Assembly (NCBI GenBank): GCA_012845835.1 | Contig: JABAKD010000012.1 | Location: 6,868,336 to 6,932,335, forward strand | Source: Undaria pinnatifida | Taxonomy: Eukaryota > Sar > Phaeophyceae > Laminariales > Alariaceae | Length of the DNA stretch: 64,000 nucleotides | Direction: 5' to 3' | Shown: positions 44,301-56,457 of the stretch, one piece after another | How the letters are laid out: each line of letters opens with the position of its first letter | Position numbering within the stretch: position 1 is the first letter of the stretch | Translations under genes and position numbers: made by a program | The notes under the pieces: generated by a model | Told to the model about the DNA's origin: nothing | Databases searched by the model: none | What the model saw: the letters and a program-made list of their open reading frames with translations, nothing else

Positions 44301-46478
44301 AAATAGGATTGCGGCAGAATTCTATCTTTCACTTGTAAAAATGTCAGGATCTTTGCCGGTTTTCATCAATACACATTTGCCATTTTTTTTTTCATCATTT
44401 CAGGATTCATCACCAGGCTTAGTTGAATGTTCGCGTTGAGTGCATGTGTCGACAGGAGGAATGTTCAGGTAGTACCCTAGGCGAAGATGCTCCCCTCTTT
44501 TGAGAGCGAATGTCTGAGAGTGATTTGTCTGAACTCGCAAAAGCCGTTTTGTGTCATTGTAGATCGCATCTTGTTCGGAGTTTACCAGACCCCGTTCAAA
44601 ACTGGAAACCAACGTGCTTCCGTTGTTTGTCGCACCGCTACATGCTTGTGCAGTGTCGTCTGGGAAAAGCTGGACCAGATCGATGGCGACACGGAGTATG
44701 TGGACAGCAACTTCACTCGAAGCTCACGTTGCACGCCAAGCGATGGCCTTGCCTCGCCGCTGACGGGCAATCAGCATGAGTGAGTCGCCGCTGACTGCCG
44801 GCCTGTGCCGTGTACAGTTCGAGTCGAGACATCCCCGAGCGTCTGCGCTGTATGGATAGCATAGCAAGCCGGGCGTTTCGCGTTGGGTCGTTCCGCTTAT
44901 CGGTTTACGTTTGCGGAGGCAAGGTGGAGTTAACGTAGACTCGCCGACACTGATGGGTTTTTTTCTGGTGCATTCGTTGTTGTACACTGTCGCAACGTAA
45001 GCAACTCCCCGCGAAACATGTTCAGTTTGTTGCTGATGTCTGCTCCTGAAAGACCCATGTTTTTGTCGACAAATCTGCCCACCCTGATACTTTGAGTACA
45101 ACCCCACGATGTATGCATGATATCGTACAAACGCACGGATGTACCCAGCTATGAAGGGTAGTTTCGCGTTATTGTATCCGAACACTGAAAGCTGTAGTTT
45201 GTTGGTAGTCGCGCATCGAAGCCTCCTTTCGCTCTTTGTCGGTCAAGAAAAGGTCACAGTGTGGCAATGAAACGAGCATAGTCTTGTCTCGTTCATCCGT
45301 GGGCATAGTTCTCCTGGCCTTTGTTTAGGAAGACATCGACCGTCGAGCCTCGTCTCTGCCACAACAAGTTATGGACCGTCGAACCTCATCTATGTCGCGG
45401 GATATGATCGGCCGTTGAGCCCAATCTGTGTCATGGAAGTTAGCGACCGTCGAAGCTCATGTGTGTCGCGTGTCCCAAATTTACAGCGATCAAGACTACA
45501 TGCTCGCGCTGGCGCTGCAGCAAGAAGATGCATCTGCACTCGCATCTGCATCCGGACCGACCCCTCGAGCGCCGTCGACAAGCCAAACAGCTCCTACGGG
45601 TGACGAGGCGGTAGCATTGGCATTGCACCAGGAGGAGAGAGCTCTACTGGAGCAACGAACAGGAGCAGATCGCGCTGCTTCAACCCTTCCTAACGAAAAC
45701 CAAGGAGAGTCTTTGAGGGAAGGCGCTGCTCGCGGAACAGCCTCAGATCGCAGAGGTCTCCAGGATCGGGACAGGTGAGTCATGTCGACATAATACGATT
45801 ATTATACTCGTAAATATTAGGATATTGATGGTGACCGTGAAACCGTGGCTTTGTTCCAAGGACTTGAACTCTCGATTAGTGAAACATTTATAGTGCTAGT
45901 GCCAAATACATGTTCCCTTATCATGAGTACCAGCACAACTGCTTTCAGATAAAAGATAAAACTACTATTATAGTGTAGTTATAAGCACCCCTCGCAAGTG
46001 CATTCATTGGTGTTGGAACTATGTGCAGCCTGCAGCCAATAAGACGTGCACTTTCGTGCCACCATGCTATCATATCTATCAGTTTAGAAAATTGAGGCAG
46101 TCACGGCCTTGATTCGTCTTCGCAGCCTTCCCTCGCCATTCGTCATTCCGTTGCTCTACTGCAGTGTCATCGTGAGTACCAGGTACTTGGCATCCGACAT
46201 AACTTCCAATTTCCTACTCACCGTCTAAGCTACAGTAGCAGTCTACGTCGGCATAGTTTACGACTCAGTCCGGTTCGAAATGCTGTCAGCTCGTGCTTTT
46301 ACATAATAAACATTTCGGTATGTTCACGAGCGTAAGAATGAGCAATTTGTAGCGGTGCTCTTGCCCCAACGTAACCGCTTGCCTCTATGTCATACTTTCC
46401 CCGGCCCGCAGGCGACGTCCAGCCGAAGCTGGACGACGGAACCGCTCAGAGAGTGGCCCCTCCTGCTCTATCCAGTGA
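38385..46478 (+). CDS. MINDY-family ubiquitin C-terminal hydrolase (FAM63-type), 10 exons
   Basis: Cysteine deubiquitinase; characterised MINDY-1/2 trim Lys48-linked ubiquitin chains. Exons: 38385-38438, 38570-38662, 41117-41227, 41704-41871, 42018-42339, 42478-42593, 42720-42835, 44654-44779, 45487-45774, 46412-46478 (TGA). All are GT-AG and phase-consistent, giving 486 residues. QNENGPCPLLA holds the oxyanion Gln (residue 24) and catalytic Cys (30), and FFRNNHFSTM the catalytic His (302). GLDVNVRF, LLHGWIVDPED, LSYNKLVEKLL, QVAEEFFRETASQLTY and VVWEKLDQIDGD are family blocks. Exon 5 inserts about 80 acidic/Pro/Ser residues within the fold. Exon 9 has DQDYMLALALQQED and DEAVALALHQEERALLEQ, resembling ubiquitin-binding MIU helices. 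The protein ends in a basic stretch then SCSIQ, a CaaX-like box. The short N-terminus before the catalytic segment suits a complete start. A duplicated exon at 41271-41375 could add 35 residues. Confidence 0.92.
39573..39965. repeat. two tandem copies of 197 bp
   Basis: Copies at 39573-39769 and 39770-39965 differ at only a few bases. They lie in MINDY intron 2. Minus frames across both are open but shifted relative to one another, since 197 is not a multiple of 3. Confidence 0.95.
40126..41059. mobile_element. 934-bp element flanked by 9-bp target duplication
   Basis: Perfect ATATTCTGT direct repeats flank it (40117-40125 and 41060-41068). Its ends are imperfect inverted repeats (TGGCTGTGAGTTGGCTG versus TGGAGCTGTGTTGGCTG), followed by more AGTTGGCTGGC-type inverted motifs. 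No transposase is present. It lies in MINDY intron 2, ending 57 bp before exon 3, and contains a diverged copy of the 11537/53610 repeat (40625-40740). Confidence 0.65.
41141..41436 (+). repeat. 148-bp tandem duplication covering MINDY exon 3
   Basis: Unit 1 (41141-41288) and unit 2 (41289-about 41436) are almost identical. Each holds most of exon 3, its GTGATT donor and the following ATATTCCAGGTACCAGGTAA. Confidence 0.95.
41271..41375 (+). other. duplicated copy of MINDY exon 3, spliceable in frame
   Basis: The acceptor is ATATTCCAG at 41262-41270 and the donor CAG|GTGATT after 41375. The 105-nt exon is phase 0 at both ends and encodes 35 residues starting VPGNMYELTQLVAG. It repeats the segment of the preceding exon 41117-41227. 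The intervening intron would be only 43 nt, so joint inclusion may be difficult; skipping or use instead of the upstream copy are other possibilities. Use instead would lose DLSEISF. Confidence 0.6.
43268..43310. repeat. GCT trinucleotide repeat
   Basis: TTTGCTGC(T) units followed by an uninterrupted GCT run in MINDY intron 7. Alanine- or glutamine-rich frames over it are artefacts. Confidence 0.9.
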
Positions 46479-48483
46479 AGACTCGTGGATATTTTTGCGC
46501 GTTGAGAATTGGTGTGGCGGGTAATTGCTGCTCTGTCAATACTGCAAATGGTGGAGCGTCCCCGACTGCGCCACGGCTGTGTAAAACATGTACCCATAAC
46601 GGATTATTATCCGTTATCGGGGTTGACTCCCGAGTGCGGAGGGGGCGGAGAACGCAAGACTGCAATCTTGCGGTTGATCTTGTGCAAGAGCGAGCGTCAT
46701 TCGCCGTGCATTCTTCAATTTTCATGCTTTTTAGTTTTGCGCCACCGGTGCAACAAAAGTGTACATCAAAATACAAGGCTTGGGACCTGACACCTTGGTG
46801 TTCGTTGCGAGCTCTCCAACCGCGAGCTTCCTAGGCAGGGCACCTTTAGCTATGGACTACTGGTAACATTTTGTCGGTTCGACACGGAGACGTTTGGTGA
46901 AACGCAAACAATTTTTCAACAATTAATATCTAACACCCTGCTTTTTTCCGGAAGCGCTTCCTAGCCGATTGTTGAGCTTTTTCGGGGGGGTTGAGGACTG
47001 GTACAGTATACACGACACCAACGAGCTTCAAGAGTTGACGGCTTCAATGACTGGAATTGTGCCGTTTTTCGAGACACCACCTGCCCACTACTGTACCATA
47101 GTATTCACCGATCCTTTTGGGATTTCAGAGGGGGGAAAAGTATTGAAATTATATGACGATCACAGCTTCTAGACCTAAAGCTTCTACTAGGGGGTGATAA
47201 CCTTCTTGCTCTTCGAGGAGTTGCATGACACGCACTCAGCACGATACATCCTCGTACTGCCGCGCGTCAGCACTAGATACGGCCGCACGTACCATAGTTT
47301 GTTTGATTGTGTCTGTCGCTAAATGCTTGGACCCCAAAAGGGTTGACAAAAGTCTGAACACAAAATAAGTGCATATCTTGTTATTTTGTGTGAACTACTC
47401 TTATGTTGATTTTCGGCGTGACGTGTGATGTGCGCTGTGGGGCTGGTAGGTGCTGTGGGCTTGAAGGGTTTGCCTTGTTTCTTGCCATGTCGACAAAAAA
47501 TGACTCTTGGGAAACAGTGCGCGGTCTCTATCGCTCCGCGCTGTCTATCTTGATATCCTCCATGGTTGATCCCGTTGGGAAGCGGCTTCCCATTGACGCG
47601 ACTTGCACCTTAACCCGTTTACCACCGCCAAAATGATCCCACGATAAAACAAGCGATGACTCCGCCCCACTACTTGACTACAGTGGGTGTGGTTCGGAAG
47701 GGTTGAGCTCGGTTGCCATTCCAAGTCAATTGCAAATTGATATTGACATCAACTCGAGAAACCTTTCGAGACGCGTATTTGGTGGATGCATATACGTCGC
47801 TTGATTTCGCTTGGAACAATAATTTCATACCATGTTTTGAGTACTGGAGGCTGAATTTCGACTAATGTTGACCTTTAGAAGATATGAAGAGATGAAGATA
47901 TACTACGTGCCCGCAGTTTCCTGATTGGTCAATTTTTGAACGAAATTATGACTGATACATGACCCCGCCTTCTGTTTGCGTTCGTAAAGTAATGCGCTTT
48001 GCCTACATCCCTACTTCTGATGGTCAATAACCCCCCTCCCCCAAATCACACCGATGTCGAACACGCCTTAAGCTCATGGGGGGGCGACGCACATTGCAGT
48101 TGTGTCGAGTGTTGATATTAAAAACAACTCCTAATGAGAAGCATCGAAAGCGGGTGTAATAAAGCAAAGCTTGCACACCCTTGATGCTTTTGGTTCAGAT
48201 ACAAGTTCATATTCACGAGTACTAGGCACCACATACCTGTTACTAAATAAACCTTTGCAAGGCAGCGCGCACCGCATAATTGGGTTACCAACGCTTTTCG
48301 AGTCGTCACCTTCCATACTATGACAGCAACACTTTTGGAGTGCAATTACCACGTGAAATGCGCGCGAGCTCTGCTCCACACACAAAGAGGACGCAAACAG
48401 CGGGATATCGCCGGAGCAATCAATCAGCGCAGCGGCCCAAAAACGCACTTTTTTGCCAAATGTGTCGCACCAGCTGAAAAAAA
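46479..48483. other. convergent intergenic region, probable 3' UTRs
   Basis: Lies between the MINDY stop (plus) and the stop of the plastid-targeted gene (minus). Small open frames at 46969-47172 and 47403-47636 show no known domain. Long 3' UTRs would account for part of it. Confidence 0.5.
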
Positions 48484-51400
48484 TTAAAACTCCGATAAGG
48501 CCGGGGCTTGTTTGCAGAGCTCGACGATCTTGTCCTCCACGTCTTCGTGGAAGTAGGTCAGCTGCATCGATGGTAAATTACGGCGCGATGGGGCGTAAAG
48601 GAATAGGGCGCATCGCTTAATGTCGGGATGGGGTCCATATTCAGCGAGTGATCAGCGGTGGGGCGACAATGAAGCATACGCACTGCTTAACCTCTTCAGA
48701 ACTGCACCCTAGTTATTAACGACCAACTACGTACTATGAGTGCATTAGTGTAGGTTTGTTTCAAGTACGAGTAGTTAAAAGGGTTCGACTCTAATATCGG
48801 GGTGTGATTCGTGTTCAATGACAAGTTTGAAAATCAGACCCAATCACCAACGCAGTGTATTATCATGATGTTAACTCATATCATACGGAATTACCTTGTG
48901 TTTCTCACGGTCTCAAATGAGGACTGACTGCAAAGGAAAGAAGCAAACCGATGCACAATATCGAGAGAAGGACAAAAATAAAAAAACTAGCATTGGTCAG
49001 CGACTCTACTATTATTAGTGGTGTAGAAACACGTTTGCGCATTCACCGTACAATACAACCCATTCCAGGAATTACACCTGGTATTTTCATTAGAATGGCA
49101 TAATTGCCGGTTCGTCCGACACTACTCGTAGTCGTTAGCACAAGCATCCCAGGGCATTTTCGTACCAGGTGTGTCAACAAGTTCAGAAGACAGTAGGGTG
49201 AGCCTTCGGCCGGTCAACTTTGAGAGGCCCGCACTGAAAAAAGGAGACACCTGAGGACCGCTCTTTGCCTGTCATATAATTGCCGGTTCGTCCGACACTA
49301 CTCGTAGTCGTTAGCACAAGCATCCCAGGGCATTTTCGTACCAGGTGTGTCAACAAGTTCAGAAGACAGTAGGGTGAGCCTTCGGCCGGTCAACTTTGAG
49401 AGGCCCGCACTGAAAAAAGGAGACACGTGAGGACCGCTCTTTGCCTGTGATGCTTCCCTCCACGGATGCTCAATCGCATTGCTCGAAGAATTATCACCAC
49501 GATTCCGTTCAGGAAACCGACATGCAAAACAACGTTGACAATCTACATCAGTCCAACGTCATGGGTGGACTCAGCGTTAACCGAGGGTGAAACATGCGAC
49601 GCCTGTCTCCTGTTAGGACTCCACATATTCGACCAATTTATGGCGTATGTCCATCTATGTTCGAGCAGTATAAGTCGATGTCCACTGCTCGGGGGGGGGC
49701 ATGTTGCACATTGTGCGCATGTAGGACCAGTGCATCTTACCTGTTTAATAGTGAAGTAATTTACAGGGAACACGGAGGCTTCGATCATGCCCTCTGTGTT
49801 GTCCAGCTTAATCCCTTTGTCCATCATGTACTTGATAACATACGTCATCAAGTCCGACACGTCCACCTGTTTCTCAGCCCGCTCGCGGTACTCCTCCAGC
49901 TCTTCCTTCGACATCTGTGACAAAGCAATAATTGACAAGTGGGCCCTCAGCGAGCAGTTGCTCGGCAAACACTGTTAAGCCGAACACAAGTACTGTACAT
50001 CAATTGCTTGCAAACTCCCGCAAGGGCGTTGTATCAAACAAGCAGCAAGGTCGTCGTTTGTACAGTAGTGGCTACGGTTTAAGAGAGTGCCGGGACCGGC
50101 CAGAATATTCTCTTAAATCCGTATTTCTCTAATAACGATTTAATTTTTTTCTTGAATCGTAGCCAAATTTGAGAAGACTGTTCAAGATAAGGTTCACCGC
50201 GTACATCGCCGTGGGAGCTTGTTGCAGGCATGAATATCATGTTACTCATGTCAGGTAGGTACCGCCAGGCCGAGCTGGCTCCAAACACTTGCTCATCATC
50301 AGCTGTTGACGTACACATGTACGTACTGCTGTACCCACCGAGAATCGTACTGTACCGGTACACGGACTACTGCTGCATGGTGTTGCACACCTTTTCGTCC
50401 TTGATATCGTGTGGTCTATTTTCAAGTGCGGGTGATGTTCCTACGTTCCTACCGTACCTGTTCACATCAGTAAGTTGGTGTTTCTATCTTTTCACATCTC
50501 TTCTACGGCACAAACCCCAGGACCGACGGATTCATGGAACCGCGGACGCCCCTCCTACTCCAACACTGACCCGCCTACCCTAAACCTACCCACCCGCCAC
50601 CCACAACAAAGTGTCCCATGCATTCCAGCCTAAATAAAACGAGACTAGAAAAAGCGAAAAAAATGAGCTACTACTGACTGTAGGTGCCAAAGAACGAACG
50701 CGCTAAAAATCAATCGAAGGGCAGCAAACCGACGACTCGTCTCTCTCGGTCTCCCTGGTGAAACGCTACTGAGAAAAGTCTCTCATGCACGTCTGCTTCG
50801 TTTCCCTCGACCCGTGGGCGCTCATCCAAGCTAGCTTAGCCTTGCGAAGGTGGTAGAATACGTCGGGCATGTGGCACTTCTCTGCGACGTCCTCGAGTTC
50901 ACCGAATGTTTTTGCTACCTCTTGAGTACGGCGGGGTTACGATTCAAGAGAACTTCACTGAAACAGCCCAAATACTCTCTTGAATCGATTTTGATCGGTA
51001 CCAGCCCAAAAATTCTCTTGAACCCGTACTTTCTCTTTTAAAAGTTATCTTAAACCGTAGCCACTACTGCATCAACAAAACAGCAAGGTCGCTGACTGTC
51101 GACGTTCATATCAAGTAAACAGCAAGGCTGTCGTTTGTACCAAAAAACATAAGGGTTACTGTTACGGTTCCGTGACAATTTCAAGAGTTACTATGACAGA
51201 GGCGTTTTCGTGATAGTAGGGGCCACGATATTTACGCCCCCTCCCCAAGTCGGGGTTGGCTGCCCCACCCGGACACAACCAATCAATTCCAAGGGTTCAC
51301 GTTCATAAACCCTGCGAATAAGCAATCAAGTTACCGTTTGAATCCTTTGCGCGATAAAAACCAAGGAGGTACAGGGGGATAGAAGGGACGACACTTGTGA

Positions 51401-54400
51401 CCACGATTTGCCCAGAAAATGGAAAGTAAAAGTGTACCAGAAAAATAGGCCCCTATGGTCAGCATGTGACACCTCACCACTATCCGGTGGGTTGAGGCCG
51501 TCTTGAAGTTGATGACGTCAACACCACAGATGTAACCACCAGGAGTCTCTTGGACGAACGACACGTTGATGGACCGTTTTTTCCTGTATGGGGGATGGCA
51601 GCAAAAGGACCGGTAAATAACTGCGTGGGGGATGACAACAAAAAAGACCGATAAACACTGAGGACTGCCGACAGATCGAAAACCGTCATTCCAGCAACAG
51701 GGATGTGAATATAATACAGTACAGTATAAGTGTTTTACGGCTGACGCCGCCCGCTCAATGAAGCGAGTCCAAGACCTTGACAACGATAGTGCCTGGTAGG
51801 CGATAGCGGGCCTTGGACATGGATCGATGCACGCATGCGTGCTACTCATAGGGTGGACAAATACATAGTTTACACTGCCTATTCCAGCATCGTACGAAAT
51901 ACAAAGCAAAGGCTGTACACCCATGACGCATCATTGTTAATATTTGGTATATAATACGGCGTGATATCCAGTATCAAGTACGTTGCGTCGGATGAATACC
52001 ACTACGCTGTAGTGTAGCTCTAGAGTCGTATTGCAGTGTAGCTCAAAGTAAATACCGGCTCATCAGCGTTCGGCGGTTGTTTTGAGACTATTTTTAAGGC
52101 ACAATGCGAAGCTGGTCGAGGCGAGACTGTCGTCAAACATATGGAAAATTTGGAAACCTGATCAACGCTATTGGTAGTCTAGCTTAGCTCAAAGTACACC
52201 AGTGCCACTACAATACCTGGTTACCTATAATATGGGGTGAACACAATGGGGTATAAACCCATACCTGGTATATACTATGTGGTGAATACCACTACCAGGT
52301 ACGTTGTAGTGTAGCTCTGCGCTGTTGTAGTGCAGCTCATTATAGGGTGAAATACCATACCAGTATGTTTTAGTGTAGCTCTACACTATTGTAGTGCAAA
52401 GTACAGCAGTGCATCTACAATACCTACGCTCGCATAGTGACAGAACATTACTCTACAGTATTGTAGTGTAGCTCAAAGTACTATGGGGTGAATACCGAAT
52501 ACCACTATGACGTAGTGTAGCTCTACAAGACGGAATCGTAGTGTAGCGTACAGTACAGGGGCGCATCTACCTTCGTACGCTCGTATAGTGATAGAACATT
52601 AGAGAGGAAGTGAAGCCTCTGGCCGTGTAATGACTCACGATGCGGGATGCTCTCAACCGCTCATGAGCGTCCGGAATTTTTTCTGAGACGAACTTAATGG
52701 AACCATGTGAAGCTGGTCGCAGCGGGACTGTCGCCACACGTATGGAAAGTATGGAAACCCACGGTCTCAGGGAGAACCCGATTAAACGCCCAACAGAAAC
52801 AAAAATAGGGGGTTTTCGGCCGTGCCACCTAACGTCGACCACCAGACCAGAACCCAAACCCTGACCCGAACCCTTACGCTATAGGGTGATCTGTGCTTGG
52901 ATGCTGTTGCTTGCGAAGGCTTCATTAATAGATTGACTCGGCCGGCTTGGATGCTGTGCTTGGAAATACTCTAGGTCAAGGATGTCAGGAGGCGGCACGT
53001 TTACCCCTTGATCGACGGAATGTCTACAATAATATACCTTGACTGAAGCCAAACTACTAGGTTTTAGCGTGGAACGATCGATTTCGCACCCTTGACCGCT
53101 GAACGTTTTCCCTTGACATGGTGACTGGCCGTCTCCTGACATATTGCTCTAGGTTGATTGAGCCGCGTAAGATTTGCCCTCAGCCAACCAGCTAGCGTAA
53201 ATAGCTACCTTGGGACGATTTACTATTAATACATAAACACCTGCCTTTGATTACTACCCCGCAGGGACTATTGACAAGGGACTCATGGAGAACGTATCTA
53301 CTGCGGGAAAAGCGCGAGTAACATCTACTTACTCTCAAGTGAAGAAAAGGAACTACAAGCATCCCCACTACTGTGCTTTGTTCTTCGTTTTCCTCGTGCC
53401 GTCCTGTTTCCCTCTTTCTTTTCAATTGTTTTTTTTCTTCTTTGGATTGGTTTTCCTCCTTATTGTTACATTTTCTTTTTATGTTGTTGCAAATAGTCTG
53501 GTGTGCTGGCATGCGTATGTATTGGCCCGCGTGTTCATTGCGGTTGGGATTGCTTGGCCAAATAGCCTTGTTGCATTTGCAGTGTATTATTGTTGTTGTT
53601 GCTGTTGTTGCTATTGTTGTTGTTGTCACATTAACTTGCATAATCAAGTCCGTGTTCAGAGGACAGGCTCCCGTCACTCTGGAGCTGAGGAATACCCCGG
53701 CAAAAAAAACACAAATCAAAAGTGGTACACGCATATATCACAGCTGACGCAATTCATGCATGCCTCCGCCAGAAAAATATAAAATGTGAAATCGGGGTTC
53801 AGCCTACGACGTGCCAGCTCCATACTGGTAGATACGTCTCACTACTCGCGCCTGGAAAAAACGATTACACCGCTGTATCTCTGTCTCGTTGTTCATGACC
53901 ACCGAGATCGTCTCTCAAGGAGGCATCGGCACGGACACTGGTGGTGCTGGATGTAGATGGGAGGAAATGTCGATTTAATGTGAAGAAGACATACACACTC
54001 CTCCTGAGCAGGGACCGGAAAACATTATGGTGAATTAGTTGCCTCACAAATAGTTCCGGCTATTTACACATGAGCGACTGCCAGCAAAACGTATCGCTAT
54101 CACACACCCGAAAAACATTACTAGGCGAAATACTGGTTCGTCTACTTGAGTGCGGTACATGGTGCCCAAAATTAAACATGCATTGTGAGTGGTAGGTGAG
54201 GTGATGAAAGGGGCGAGTCCTAAACGTTGAGAGCTCATAGCTGCGGCGATAGCGAGATAATAAACAACAATAATGGAAAGAGCCAAAGGGTTTTCAAGCA
54301 GGCAAAGAGAGGGGTATTGAGAATGATGCAGATCCCAACGACAAAAAAAAGGCGGAAATATCAACGAGCCAACATGCCCAACTCGGCAGAAATGCAGCAC

Positions 54401-56425
54401 ATCAGCAACGGTATCTCCAGAACGCCAAACGCCAGCGCCAAAGGAATTATTGGCGCTTGCGATAAACACAGACACTACTCTTGTACACATTGCACTAAAT
54501 TATTCCGGCTGCTGGGGGTAAGGTACATCAGTAGACCGTCGAGCGCATTTCAGAAGTACTGTCGCGCTCATCGCGTTTTCATGGCAATGTTTTGGTTCAT
54601 AATAGCCAAAAGGAACTCCCACGAAGTCGGAAGGTAAATTACGTCGGCCCTGCCGTCATGCCTTACGAGTATCCTGTCCATCTCCTGCCGTAATATGAAC
54701 GCGTCTCCTATACACGTAGAATGCCTTATTCTGTTCACTTCTACTAAACTAGGTATAATAATTCGCATTGGTACGTATTTAATAGAGCCAGACGGCGCGA
54801 AAAACGACGGCGAGGTGAATCCTGCACTATTAGTCTGATGAAAAAAACGCGCGACTGACTTAGCGCGCAGCTTGCACCGTTGAGTATGCACCAGTTTGAC
54901 TAAAGTCACGGCTAACCTATATGAAAAACAAGTTGCGCATATAACTCGCGCGACAATACGTATCGGGTACCACGTATCTCGAAGATTGTTCCTAACGCTG
55001 AGTGCTGAGTGTCAAACCAACTCAAAGCTGACCTGGCTCATGTTTTTAACAACGACGTGGAAACATACCCAAAAATAAAACAGCACGTACTGGTGAAACT
55101 TACACCAGCGTTCGAAACAAGTACGAGTATGTCTCCGCGAGGAATCGACTTCAATTATGGCCTTCAGGTGTACACTACTACCACGAACACTCCACGCTCC
55201 ACACTCCATACACGCAATAGGTCTGAAGTCGAGGCCGGCCAATCCTGCGTACCAGCACAGGACAACTACTTACATACAGGAAAATAAGAAAGGCAGGCGG
55301 AGATTTACATTATTGCACTAAATCTGGGAGCGGTCATACCGAAGTAGTGTATAATGCACCGTCTCCCTGTAAGAGACTCGGCCCGGGTACGTCTTTGGGT
55401 TTCTTAGTCGTATCAATAGGTGTCCTGCATGGTACATCACGACATATTCACATTACACTCAAGTATTAAATAATATACATCGTACACCACGCCTTGGCTT
55501 TCACTCACGTTGGTGCAGCAGCAGCCGCAGCAGTTCCCTTGTCTGACATGGACACCCATCTGGAGCGCTGCATACGCGTTTGCCGCGAGTGGAGCCCAAG
55601 AGGTGCACCCACCTAAAAACGAAAAAACACAGCAGAGAAGAAGGCGGGTACCGAGTACAAGGTGAAAACCAGATTGCAGTTCGCGATGCAGCACCAACTG
55701 TCGAACGAAAGTATTACAGCAAAAAATGAACATAAAGAATTAATATTAATAGGAATAGTAATACAAGTAGTAGTACAGGACCCCTACAAAGAAAACGGGG
55801 GTCAAGAAATACAGGCTGATATTTGCTTGTTCAGGTGGAAAATATGTACCATAATTTATTCATTCATTATTTACACTTCAGTTAAACGCACCTATTTTCA
55901 AGTAAGAGCTCAGCCTGGACTAATTTTCCTGTCCTGTACTCTGCACGAGTACTCGTAATAGATCGTACGTATCTATTTCGAGACGGGAATCATGACGGTT
56001 TTATTTTTCCTATAATTAGAACTGCTGCATGATGTCTGCTGCACAATCTGTAACACAAGAGGAGGTTTCTGTTTGAACACGGGACGAGGGCAACCACGAT
56101 ATCGTGATATTACACGCTACCAGGATGTGATATAGGTGGCGTAGTTATTGCGACACTGCTGCTGTGAGTTAGTGGCATCGTCGTACCCGTTCGTTCCAAG
56201 TGTCACGAAAATTGGGGAAACATGTCAAACACGAAAGCTTACAGCGTCGACCACGCGAAGCAGCACTGCTGGCGTAGGGAACGCATCCAAACTCCGAACT
56301 GCAACGAATGGAGGGAGCTGTGCGACACGCATGCAGCATGGTGATACTATAGTAGTACTAGGTACTGTTTCAAGCTCTTCCTCGGCGCTTGGTACGATCG
56401 CAATCGTCGTTTTGAGGTGTAAACA

Positions 56426-56457
<32 letters not shown>

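Noticed and set aside
51331-51924. 197-residue minus-strand frame as a single gene
   Set aside because: Only 51478-51583 within it looks coding and has matching splice sites; the rest is intron read-through.
52845-52878. Interstitial telomere-like CCCAAACCCTGACCCGAACCC
   Set aside because: Too short and irregular to be a telomere repeat; no longer CCCTAAA or CCCTAA run is present.
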